DNA of 64,000 bases from the NCBI RefSeq assembly GCF_039537265.1, contig NZ_BAABAE010000002.1:1-64000 (forward strand). The letters are read 5' to 3'. The notes beneath the pieces were generated by a model. That model saw only the letters and a program-made list of their open reading frames with translations. It had not been told where the DNA came from and did not search any database. Made by a program: the position numbers and the translations under genes. The stretch is from Terrimesophilobacter bigeumensis (lineage in GTDB: Bacteria; Actinomycetota; Actinomycetes; Actinomycetales; Microbacteriaceae). Of this stretch, positions 52,011 to 60,361 are shown piece after piece. Each line of letters opens with the position of its first letter. Position 1 is the stretch's first letter.

Positions 52011-53186
52011 TCAGTCGCGTTCGGCCAGGAGTGCGGTGTGGCGTCCGGCGACGCGGGTGAGGATGAGCGTCGCGGCGGCGTCCCCCTTCGGGGAGAGCTT
52101 CTTCCGCAACTCGGCCGGGTCGACATCCACCCCGCGCTTCTTGATCTCGAGGGTTCCGATGCGCCTCGCCGCAACGAGCCTCTTGAGCGCGCGCACGTCG
52201 TAGGGGAGCGACTCGAGTACGCGGAATCGCGAGGCGAACGGGGTGTCGACCGCGGCATCCGCGCTGAACCAGGCGATGCCCTCGCTGAGCATCGTCGCCC
52301 CGATACTGCGCGCCAGGTCGCCGATGAGGCGGGCACGGATGACCGCGCCATCCGGTTCGTAGACGTACGCGCCCGGCGGGCCCACCTCCACATCGGGGCT
52401 GTCCTCCGCGGCGGTGAGCTCCGCGCTGCCGCCGGCGGCGATGACGGTCGCAGCCCTGCGGATGCCGGGCCGGGCGACCGCGCCGAACCAGAGCGCCAGC
52501 TCGACGACCTCGCCGCCCACCGAGACCCACTGCGCCTCCGCCTCCTCGGGGATGAGATCGCGGTCGATGCCGGGGCCGAGCTTGATGCCCGTGGGCAGCC
52601 GCCGGGCGAGATCGAATGCGAAGTCGAGCGACGGCGACCAGTCGGCGGGGTTCTTCAGCCTCGTGGTCCCATGCCGCCGTGCCGGGTCGAGCCACACGCC
52701 GTCGATGCCGTCGAGCGGGTGGTCCTCCACGGAGGCGTTGACGACCTCGGCGTTCGACCACGGCGCGAGATTGTAGGCGGCGATCGCGGCGGTCACCTCA
52801 TCGCGTTCCACGGCGGTGACCCCGAGGTCGAGGGCGGCCATGGCGAGGGCGTCGCCCCCGATGCCGCAGCCGAGGTCGGCGATCCGGCCGAGCCCCGCGC
52901 CGCGGAACCGCTGGGCGTGCAGGGCGGCCACCGGGAGTCTCGTCGCCTGCTCGAGCCCAGCCTCGGTGAAGAGCATCCGGTCGGCGAAGTCGGAGAACTT
53001 GTCCCTGGCGCGACGGCGCAGCTTCGACTGGCTGAGCACCGCAGCGACGAGGGTGGGCGGATGACCCGCCGCGCGCAGCGCACCCACCGTGCGCACGACA
53101 TCCGCCGCCGAGTCGTAGGGCGGTAGCTCATCGAGCAGGCGCAGCCCCTCGGCCGAGAGCAACTCGACGAGCTCGCTCTTCTCCAT
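52011..53186 (-). CDS. Class I SAM-dependent methyltransferase with THUMP-like C-terminal domain
   Basis: About 391 aa from ATG 53186. An N-terminal helical region (MEKSELVELLSAEGLRLLDELPPY...RRRARDKFSDFADRMLFTEAGLEQATR) precedes the SAM fold: GRIADLGCGIGGDALAMAALDLGVTAVERDE (motif I/II), GIDGVWLDPARR, and a C-terminal domain with ALKRLVAARRIGTLEIKKRGVDVDPAELRKKL. Probable RNA or small-molecule methyltransferase; target unknown. The frame extends upstream to 53246 but that part lies in the inverted repeat and has no SD. Confidence 0.82.
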   Translation of the reverse strand: MEKSELVELLSAEGLRLLDELPPYDSAADVVRTVGALRAAGHPPTLVAAVLSQSKLRRRARDKFSDFADRMLFTEAGLEQATRLPVAALHAQRFRGAGLGRIADLGCGIGGDALAMAALDLGVTAVERDEVTAAIAAYNLAPWSNAEVVNASVEDHPLDGIDGVWLDPARRHGTTRLKNPADWSPSLDFAFDLARRLPTGIKLGPGIDRDLIPEEAEAQWVSVGGEVVELALWFGAVARPGIRRAATVIAAGGSAELTAAEDSPDVEVGPPGAYVYEPDGAVIRARLIGDLARSIGATMLSEGIAWFSADAAVDTPFASRFRVLESLPYDVRALKRLVAARRIGTLEIKKRGVDVDPAELRKKLSPKGDAAATLILTRVAGRHTALLAERD

Positions 53187-53197
53187 CGCCCCATTCT

Positions 53198-53285
53198 TGT
53201 CCCAAATGAAGGCACTCGGGGCCGACGAGCACGAGTCCATGGGCAACTTTCGCCCATCCGGTCGGGAATGCCTTCATTTGGGACA
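53198..53285. repeat. 17-bp perfect inverted repeat upstream of groES
   Basis: TGTCCCAAATGAAGGCA (53198-53214) is perfectly inverted at 53269-53285, 54 bp apart, and ATGGGC/GCCCAT pair inside the loop. Lies between the divergent methyltransferase and groES promoters. Could form a cruciform, a paired regulator site or the ends of a small insertion; nothing decides. Confidence 0.7.
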
Positions 53286-53298
53286 GGAGGCAGCTGGA

Positions 53299-53325
53299 TT
53301 GGCACTCACGTTGCGAGAGTGCCAA
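53299..53325. promoter_or_regulatory. CIRCE element 1 (HrcA operator)
   Basis: TTGGCACTC-N9-GAGTGCCAA, a perfect 9-bp inverted repeat close to the CIRCE consensus, overlapping the -35 (TTGCGA, 53311-53316) of the groES promoter; -10 TACAGT at 53335-53340. Confidence 0.85.
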
Positions 53326-53344
53326 CCAGACGAGTACAGTTGAT

Positions 53345-53371
53345 CTGGCACACTCGCAGTGAGAGTGCTAA
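53345..53371. promoter_or_regulatory. CIRCE element 2 (degenerate left half)
   Basis: CTGGCACAC-N9-GAGTGCTAA: right half is exact CIRCE, left half matches 6 of 9. Located 5-31 bp downstream of the -10, so HrcA could bind both sides of the start site. Confidence 0.7.
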
Positions 53372-53410
53372 CCCCACGAATTTCGAAGTGTAAGAAAGAA
53401 GAGGTCAACC

Positions 53411-53707
53411 GTGTCGGTGTCCATCAAGCCGCTCGAGGATCGCATTGTCATCAAGCAGGTCGACGCCGAGCAGGTCACTGCGTCCGGCCTCGTCATCCCG
53501 GACACCGCGAAGGAGAAGCCCCAGGAGGGCGAAGTCGTCGCAGTCGGTCCAGGTCGCATCGACGACAACGGCAACCGCGTCCCGCTCGACATCGCGGTCG
53601 GTGACAAGGTCATCTACTCCAAGTACGGCGGCACAGAGGTCAAGTTCGGCGGAGACGACCTGCTCGTCCTCTCGGCCCGCGACGTGCTCGCGGTCGTCGT
53701 TCGCTGA
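53411..53707 (+). CDS. groES: Co-chaperonin GroES
   Basis: 98 aa. IKPLEDRIVIKQVDAEQVTASGLVIPDTAKEKPQEGEVVAVGPG is the GroES core with the mobile loop; KVIYSKYGGTEVKFGGDDLLVLSARDVLAVV ends it. Caps GroEL for protein folding. Stands alone with a terminator right after; groEL is not adjacent. GTG start with AGAGG upstream; heat-shock control through two CIRCE sites. Confidence 0.97.
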   Translation: MSVSIKPLEDRIVIKQVDAEQVTASGLVIPDTAKEKPQEGEVVAVGPGRIDDNGNRVPLDIAVGDKVIYSKYGGTEVKFGGDDLLVLSARDVLAVVVR

Positions 53708-53747
53708 CGAACGCCTCACCAACGCTCGAGCCTCAACAGCTCCCAGT

Positions 53748-53784
53748 CGAAAAGCCCGCCCGGTGTGAACCGGCGGGCTTTTCG
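53748..53784 (+). terminator. groES terminator
   Basis: CGAAAAGCCCGCC (53748-53760) pairs perfectly with GGCGGGCTTTTCG (53772-53784); the T-run is in the 3' arm. Confidence 0.85.
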
Positions 53785-53816
53785 CGTTGAACCCTCACAT
53801 GCGAGATGATCAGCGG

Positions 53817-54755
53817 ATGCAGGTGAACCAGTCCACGAGGGATCCAGCGGGCTCGACGCGTTCCGGTACGCTCTTCGCGTTCGCCGCGTACGGGCTCTGG
53901 GGCTTCATGCCCATCTACTTCCTCGTCCTGGCGCCCGCGGGCCCGTTCGAGATCGTCGCGTGGCGAGTGTTGTTCTCCGTCATCTTCTGCGCGCTCATCA
54001 TCCTGATGCTGCGGCGGTGGGGAACCGTCCGCAGGCTCCTTCGCGACCGCCGGACCATGCTGACCCTCGGCCTGGCCGGTGTGCTCGTCTTCCTCAACTG
54101 GCAGGTGTACGTCATCGCTGTCGTGTCCGGGCGCGTGAATGAGGCAGCACTCGGATACTTCATCAACCCGATCGTCACGATCCTCATCGGCGTCATCGTG
54201 CTGCGCGAAAAGCTGCGGCCAGTGCAATGGATGGCGGTCGCCGTCAGTGCCATCGCGGTCATCGTGCTCGCCGTCAACTACGGCGCCTTCCCCTGGATCT
54301 CGCTCGCGCTGGCCTTCTCCTTCGGTCTGTACGGCCTGGTCAAGAAGCGGGTGGGCCCCCGGGTGGACGCCCTGACCGGCCTCGCCGTCGAAACCGCCTG
54401 GCTCACCCCGATCGCCATCGTGCAACTGGTCTTCGTGGGTGCGACGACCGGGGTCGTGTTCGGGACCGCGGGGGTTGCCAACACGGTGCTCCTCGCGGCG
54501 GCGGGCATCGTCACCTCCGTCCCGCTGCTGCTCTTCGCGGCCGCTGCTCGCCGGTTGCCGCTCGTCATCATCGGGTTCGTCCAGTACCTCACCCCGGTTC
54601 TCCAGTTCCTCATCGGCACGTTCATCATGCACGAGGCGATGCCGCTCGAGCGGTGGATCGGATTCTCGCTCGTGTGGCTCGCCCTCGTCGTCCTCAGCAC
54701 CGATATGGTGCTTCACGCGAGGTCTGTGCGACGCGCCTCACCGCTGCCGGGCTGA
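53817..54755 (+). CDS. rarD: EamA family transporter RarD
   Basis: About 312 aa with ten predicted membrane helices in two EamA repeats: GTLFAFAAYGLWGFMPIYF, VAWRVLFSVIFCALII, FLNWQVYVIAVVSGRVNEAALGYFINPIVTILIGVIVLREKL, SFGLYGLVKKRVG, VIIGFVQYLTPVLQFLIGTF. RarD-type drug/metabolite permease, substrate unknown. Starts at ATG 53817 or 53799; neither has a clear SD. Confidence 0.88.
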   Translation: MQVNQSTRDPAGSTRSGTLFAFAAYGLWGFMPIYFLVLAPAGPFEIVAWRVLFSVIFCALIILMLRRWGTVRRLLRDRRTMLTLGLAGVLVFLNWQVYVIAVVSGRVNEAALGYFINPIVTILIGVIVLREKLRPVQWMAVAVSAIAVIVLAVNYGAFPWISLALAFSFGLYGLVKKRVGPRVDALTGLAVETAWLTPIAIVQLVFVGATTGVVFGTAGVANTVLLAAAGIVTSVPLLLFAAAARRLPLVIIGFVQYLTPVLQFLIGTFIMHEAMPLERWIGFSLVWLALVVLSTDMVLHARSVRRASPLPG

Positions 54756-54775
54756 GCCTTAGGTATTCTTCGGGG

Positions 54776-56053
54776 GTGCCGCACCATCCGAAGAGTCCAT
54801 CCGTGAGCGCGCGCGCCCTCGCCGCCACCACAGCCGGAGTGCTCTGCCTCGGCCTGGCCGCCTGCACGCCGGAGCCGATGCCGGTGCCGACATCGACGCC
54901 CAGCGAGACGGCCGCCCCCCGCGGTGACGGGGTGCTCACGATCGGAACCCTCTTCCCGACCACGGGCGCCACAGCCTTCCTCGCTCGGGCGCAGGATGCC
55001 GGGGTCGAGCTCGCCATCCGGGAGATCAACGAGGCGGGTGGGGTCAACGGAGCGAAGGTGGTTGTCTACCACCGCAACTCCGGCGACGCCACGACCGAGA
55101 AGGCGGAGGAGTCCCTCGCCGGCCTCGTCGAGAAGAAGGTGGATGTCATCATCGGCCCGTCGTCGTCCGTGCTGGCCGAACGCATCCTGCCGAAGGTGCT
55201 CCAGGCCGGCATGACGATGATCTCCCCCTCGGCGACGAGCCCAGTGCTCTCCACCCTCCCCGACGACGGCCGGCTGTTCCGCACCATCCCGTCCTCCTCA
55301 CTCCAGGGGGTGGCGCTCGCCGAGCTCGCCGGCGACGGCAAGAAGGTCGCACTCCTCTACTACTCGGATGCCGCCGGCCACGACATGCATGACGCCCTCG
55401 AATCGGCGCTCGACGACACCGGCGGCGAACTGGTTGTGGACGAGGGTTTCACCGAGACCACGAACTCCGTCGACCGGATGATCACCGCCGTCAAGCGGAC
55501 AGAGCCGGACATGGTGATCCTCTTCAGCCCGTTCAGCGAGATGAAGAGGAACAAGGAACTGCTCACGAAGCTCGCCGCTGCGAAGCTGGCGGGGTCGCGC
55601 CTCTGGCTCACCAGTCAGAACCTCGCCGACTACTCTCAGGCGCTTCCCGCGGGAACGCTCAAGGACGCCAACGGCATCCTCGAGGGGATCGCTCCGGACA
55701 AGGCCTTCGAGAAGCGGGTGAAGAGCGCCGACCCGGCGGTGAAAGACTTCCACTACGCGGCCGAAGCCTACGATGCCACGATCCTCGCCGCCCTCGCAGC
55801 AATCCTGGCGAAGGACGACAGCGGGGTGTCCGTCGCGGATGCCCTGGCCGATGCGTCCTCCGGCGGGATCAAGTGCACGAGCTTCGGGGAGTGCCTGGAC
55901 GTCCTCCGTACGATGCCGGACATCGACTACGACGGGGTGAGCGGGCCGCTGGCCTTCGACAAGAACGGTGACCTGCGCTCGGCGGTGTTCGGGTTGTACC
56001 GCTACGGCGCCGAGAACAAGTACACCCTCGTGGGGAACACCGCGGCGGGCTGA
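54776..56053 (+). CDS. Branched-chain amino-acid-type ABC transporter substrate-binding lipoprotein 1
   Basis: 425 aa. Lipoprotein signal LATTTAGVLCLGLAAC... (lipobox LAAC near residue 29). Periplasmic-binding type 1 fold: LTIGTLFPTTGATAFLARAQDAGVELAIREINEAGGVNGAKVVVYHRNSGD, VDVIIGPSSSVLAERILP, FSPFSEMKRNKELLTKL. GTG at 54776 lacks an SD but lies 6 nt after TATTCT, so a leaderless mRNA is plausible. Tandem to a second binding protein, and convergent with the liv operon. Confidence 0.87.
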   Translation: MPHHPKSPSVSARALAATTAGVLCLGLAACTPEPMPVPTSTPSETAAPRGDGVLTIGTLFPTTGATAFLARAQDAGVELAIREINEAGGVNGAKVVVYHRNSGDATTEKAEESLAGLVEKKVDVIIGPSSSVLAERILPKVLQAGMTMISPSATSPVLSTLPDDGRLFRTIPSSSLQGVALAELAGDGKKVALLYYSDAAGHDMHDALESALDDTGGELVVDEGFTETTNSVDRMITAVKRTEPDMVILFSPFSEMKRNKELLTKLAAAKLAGSRLWLTSQNLADYSQALPAGTLKDANGILEGIAPDKAFEKRVKSADPAVKDFHYAAEAYDATILAALAAILAKDDSGVSVADALADASSGGIKCTSFGECLDVLRTMPDIDYDGVSGPLAFDKNGDLRSAVFGLYRYGAENKYTLVGNTAAG

Positions 56054-56080
56054 TTTCTTCGGAATCCGTCGAATTTTCGC

Positions 56081-56107
56081 GATTGCGCCCCCTTTTCGGG
56101 GGCAATC
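56081..56107. terminator. Hairpin between the two binding-protein genes
   Basis: GATTGCGCCCCC (56081-56092) pairs with GGGGGCAATC (56098-56107) with one bulged C. The rest of the 194-bp gap holds GGTAAC...GTTACC (56119-56141 region) and the next promoter. Confidence 0.55.
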
Positions 56108-56247
56108 AACATCACGAAAGGTAACGATTCCGCCGTGTTACCGGCCTGTGACCCCCCACTGTGGTGCTCCGCCCGGATACTCAATACCCTTACAGCAACG
56201 GCAGTGCAATTCTGTCGTGTCAGCACACTCGAAACGCAAGGAGCAAC

Positions 56248-57516
56248 ATGAGCGTATTCGCGAAGGCCAAGGCCTCCCGCTCAAAGAACCTCAAGTCGAC
56301 CCTCACCGGGCTCGCCATCGTCGGAGTGGGAGCGCTGGTCCTCAGCGGCTGCACCCCGACCGACAGCGGGACCCCGGCCGGTCCGCGCGAGGATCTCACA
56401 CTGAAGATCGGCACCCTGCTTCCGCAGACCGGTGCCCTGGCGTTCCTCGGCCCGCCCGAGGAGGCCGGCGTTGCGCTCGCTGCCCAGGAGATCAACGACG
56501 CCGATCTCGGCATCACCGTGGAGGTCACCTACGGCGACTCCGGCGACCCGGACAACAAGGCGTACGCGACCACGGTCCCGAACCTCCTCTCGGAGGGTGT
56601 CGACGCTGTTGTCGGCGCCGCCTCGTCGGGTGTGTCCAAGCTGGTGATCGACCAGATCATCGGTGCCGACACTCTGATGTTCTCCCCGGCGAACACCTCG
56701 CCGGACTTCACCACCTGGGACGACCACAACCTGTACTGGCGTACCGCGCCCTCCGACCTGCTCCAGGGCGAAGTGCTCGGAAACCTCATCGCGGATGACG
56801 GTGCCAGCACGCTCGGCATGATCGTCCTCAACGACGCCTACGGCACGGGCCTCGAGAAGGTCACCAAGTCGACGTTCGAAGACGCGGGCGGCACGGTCGT
56901 CGCATCCGAGTTCTTCAACGCCGGTGACACCAACTTCTCGGCGCAGATCTCCGCAGTGCTCGCCCAGAGCCCGGACGCGATCGCCCTGATCACGTTCGAC
57001 GAGATCTACACCATCCTGCCCGCGCTCAAGGATGCCGGCTTCGACACCTCCAAGGTGTACCTGGTCGACGGCAACCTGAAGCAGTTCGGCAAGGACCTGC
57101 CTCCGGCGACTCTGACCGGTGCGAAGGGAACCACCCCGGGCCCGGTGCTCGCGGATGACTTCCAGCAGCGCCTGAACGACATCTACTCGTCGGAGTTCGG
57201 TGGCACGCTGGACGACTACAGCTACGCTGCAGAGTCCTACGACGCGGTCATCCTGATCGCGCTTGCTGCTCTCGCCGCGAACTCGACGGATGCCGTCGAC
57301 ATCGCGACGAAGCTGCAGGAGGTCTCCGGTGGCTCCGGCAACGGCGAGAAGGTGACCGACTTCGCGTCGGCCGCCCAGGTGATCATCGATGGCGGCACGG
57401 TCGACTACGACGGTGCTTCCGGACCGATCACGTTCGACGACGCCGGTGACCCGACCGAAGCTACCATCGGTATCTTCCAGTACGGTGACGACAACATGCA
57501 CACCCGCATCAACTAA
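56248..57516 (+). CDS. livK: Branched-chain amino-acid ABC transporter substrate-binding lipoprotein 2
   Basis: 422 aa. Basic N-terminus (SVFAKAKASRSKNLKS), hydrophobic segment and lipobox LVLSGC. PBP1 Leu/Ile/Val-binding fold: LTLKIGTLLPQTGALAFLGPPEEAGVALAAQEIN, VDAVVGAASSGVSKLVIDQII, MIVLNDAYGTGLEKVTKSTFEDAGG, DDYSYAAESYDAVILIAL. AAGGAG before the ATG suggests strong translation. Likely the main receptor for the LivHMGF complex encoded convergently downstream. Confidence 0.88.
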   Translation: MSVFAKAKASRSKNLKSTLTGLAIVGVGALVLSGCTPTDSGTPAGPREDLTLKIGTLLPQTGALAFLGPPEEAGVALAAQEINDADLGITVEVTYGDSGDPDNKAYATTVPNLLSEGVDAVVGAASSGVSKLVIDQIIGADTLMFSPANTSPDFTTWDDHNLYWRTAPSDLLQGEVLGNLIADDGASTLGMIVLNDAYGTGLEKVTKSTFEDAGGTVVASEFFNAGDTNFSAQISAVLAQSPDAIALITFDEIYTILPALKDAGFDTSKVYLVDGNLKQFGKDLPPATLTGAKGTTPGPVLADDFQQRLNDIYSSEFGGTLDDYSYAAESYDAVILIALAALAANSTDAVDIATKLQEVSGGSGNGEKVTDFASAAQVIIDGGTVDYDGASGPITFDDAGDPTEATIGIFQYGDDNMHTRIN

Positions 57517-57531
57517 GACGCGGTAGGTACA

Positions 57532-57563
57532 GGAAGGGCCCCGACTTCGGTCGGGGCCCTTCC
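57532..57563. terminator. Strong terminator hairpin with UUCG loop
   Basis: GGAAGGGCCCCGAC (57532-57545), loop TTCG, GTCGGGGCCCTTCC (57550-57563): 14-bp perfect stem 16 nt after the binding-protein stop codon. Confidence 0.85.
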
Positions 57564-57577
57564 CATGTCGTGGGGGC

Positions 57578-57686
57578 GTGGGAGAGGAGTTCTTCCTCCT
57601 CAGCTCAGACATTGAGGGTGTTCGACGGCCGCGAGGGCCGCCGAACACCCTCAAAACTCGACACCCCGGAAGAACTCCTCTCCCAC
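57578..57686. repeat. Nested 109-nt double hairpin between livK and livF
   Basis: Outer arms GTGGGAGAGGAGTTCTTCC (57578-57596) and GGAAGAACTCCTCTCCCAC (57668-57686) are perfect 19-bp inverted repeats. Inside, TTGAGGGTGTTCGACGGCC (57612-57630) pairs with 57636-57654 with one mismatch around a 5-nt loop. It lies in the convergent gap and is far larger than a terminator needs. No reading frame of note. Confidence 0.8.
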
Positions 57687-57733
57687 ACCCTAGTCACCGT
57701 TCCGACCGAAGTCGGGGGGAGAGAGGGACGGTG

Positions 57734-58476
<743 letters not shown>

Positions 58477-58480
<4 letters not shown>

Positions 58481-59388
58481 TTCGTGCCCTTCTTCGAAGC
58501 CTTCTCGGCGGGAGTCGGCAGCTCGATTCGACCGGTGACGACACCGAGATCGACATCCTGGTGGCTGCCCAGGTAGGCGTCGATGACCGCCGGGTCCTTC
58601 ATGACGATCGCGGGCGGGCCTTCGGCGACGATCCTGCCCTCGGCCATGACCACCACCCAGTCGGCGATGTGGCTCACCATCTGCATGTCGTGCTCGACGA
58701 AGAGCACGCTCATGCCCTGCTCCTTGAGTCCGAAGATGTGGTCGAGCAGCGACTGGGTCAGCGCCGGGTTGACACCGGCCATGGGCTCGTCGAGCATCAC
58801 CAGGGTCGGATCGCTCATGAGGGCCCTGGCCATCTCCAGGAGTTTCCGCTGCCCGCCGGAGAGGCTGGCGGCGAAGTCGTCCGCTTTCGCATCCAGCTTG
58901 AAGCGCGCGAGCAGTTCCATCGCCTTGGACTCGATCTCATCGTCCTGAGCACGCCACAGCCAGGGGAACATCGCCGACCAAAGATGCTCCCCGAACTGGT
59001 CCTTGGCCCCGAGCTTCATGTTCTCCATGACGGAGAGCATGCTCAGCGCCTTGGTGAGCTGGAAGGTACGGATCTGGCCCAGCTGGGAGACCTTGAAGGA
59101 GGGGATCCCGGCGAGCGCGATCCCGTCGAACGACCAGGTCCCGGTGTTCGGTTTGTCGAAACCGGAGAGGAGGTTGAACAGTGTCGTCTTGCCTGCGCCG
59201 TTCGGCCCGATGAGCGCGGTGATGACCCCGCGCTGGATCTCCAGATGATCGACGTCGACGGCCGTGAGCCCGCCGAAGTGACGGGTCACATTGTCGGCGA
59301 CCATGATCGGGTCGGTCTTCGAGACCCCGGGGACGAAGTCCCCCGTTGTGATCCCGGTCGACTTCTCGCGTGCGTTATTTGCGGGCAT
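58477..59388 (-). CDS. livG: Branched-chain amino-acid ABC transporter ATP-binding protein LivG
   Basis: 303 aa. ALIGPNGAGKTTLFNLLSGF, LTKALSMLSVMENMKLG, LSGGQRKLLEMARALMSDPTLVMLDEPMAGVNP and VLFVEHDMQMVSHIADWVVVMAEG are LivG hallmarks. N-terminal extension of about 25 residues. Overlaps livM by 14 nt. Confidence 0.93.
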
Positions 59389-60361
59389 TGAATGACAGCT
59401 CCCTCTTGTCGCCGAGTATGCCTTGCGGGCGGTAGATCACGATGAGCATGAGCGCGAGCCCGATGAGGACGAAGCGCAGGATGCCGGCCTGCGACGGCGT
59501 GATCCCCGGCAGCCAGCCCGCGGCGGACAGGGCGGGGAGGAAGAGGCCGAGGAAGGCGTAGATCATCCAGAAGATGCCCGTGCCGAGCACCGGTCCCCAG
59601 ATCGTCGCCGCGCCGCCCAGGAGCAGGATCGTCCAGAGGAAGAAGGTGAGCGACGGCAGATAGACCTGCGGCACGACCGCGGAGGGGAGAACCAGGACGA
59701 CGCCGCCGAAGGTTCCCAGAATGCCGCCGATGATGAGCACCTGCATCTTGTAGGCGAACACGTTCTTGCCGAGGGCGCGCACCGCATCCTCGTCTTCGCG
59801 GATGCCGCGGACCACCCGTCCCCAGGGGCTGCGCATGAGTGCCCACACACCCCAGATCGCGAGGGCCAGGATGGAGAGTCCGAAGACCCTGATCCACAGC
59901 TCCGTCTCGTTGTAGGTCCATGGACCGAAACCGTAGGTCCCCTCGGGGAAGGGGTTGGCCTGGCGGAAGCCCTCGTGGTAGCCGCCGAGCCCGTCCGCGG
60001 AGTTGGTGACGTTATCCAGCAGCGTCGACTGGACGATGAGGCGCAGGGCCTCGGCGGCGGCGATGGTCGCGATGGCGAGGTAGTCCGCGCGAAGCCGCAG
60101 GGTCGGGATGCCGAGGATCAGAGCGAACACGATCGAGGCGCCGATGCCGACGAGGATGCCGGCCCACCAGGGCCAGTGGAGCGACAGGATCGTGATCGCA
60201 TAGCCGTAGCCGCCGATGAGCATGAACCCGGCCTGGCCGAAGTTCAGGAGGCCGCCGTAGCCGAAGTGCACAGCGAGCCCGACGGTGGCGAGAGCGTAGG
60301 CGATCGTCTCCGGAGCGAGGATCCACGAGGCGGTCTGTAACAGGATGCCGAAGAAGTCCAT
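59375..60361 (-). CDS. livM: Branched-chain amino-acid ABC transporter permease LivM
   Basis: 328 aa with eight to ten membrane helices; GYGGLLNFGQAGFMLIGGYGYAITIL near the N-terminus and the cytoplasmic EAA-type loop SPWGRVVRGIREDEDAVRALGKNVFAYKMQVLIIGG, ending YRPQGILGDKRELSFNARK. Directly abuts livH upstream (start codon next to its stop). Confidence 0.92.
   Translation of the reverse strand: MDFFGILLQTASWILAPETIAYALATVGLAVHFGYGGLLNFGQAGFMLIGGYGYAITILSLHWPWWAGILVGIGASIVFALILGIPTLRLRADYLAIATIAAAEALRLIVQSTLLDNVTNSADGLGGYHEGFRQANPFPEGTYGFGPWTYNETELWIRVFGLSILALAIWGVWALMRSPWGRVVRGIREDEDAVRALGKNVFAYKMQVLIIGGILGTFGGVVLVLPSAVVPQVYLPSLTFFLWTILLLGGAATIWGPVLGTGIFWMIYAFLGLFLPALSAAGWLPGITPSQAGILRFVLIGLALMLIVIYRPQGILGDKRELSFNARK

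Noticed and set aside
53187..53246. Upstream extension of the THUMP-like methyltransferase
   Set aside because: The extension runs through the inverted repeat and has no ribosome-binding site; ATG 53186 starts the conserved text.
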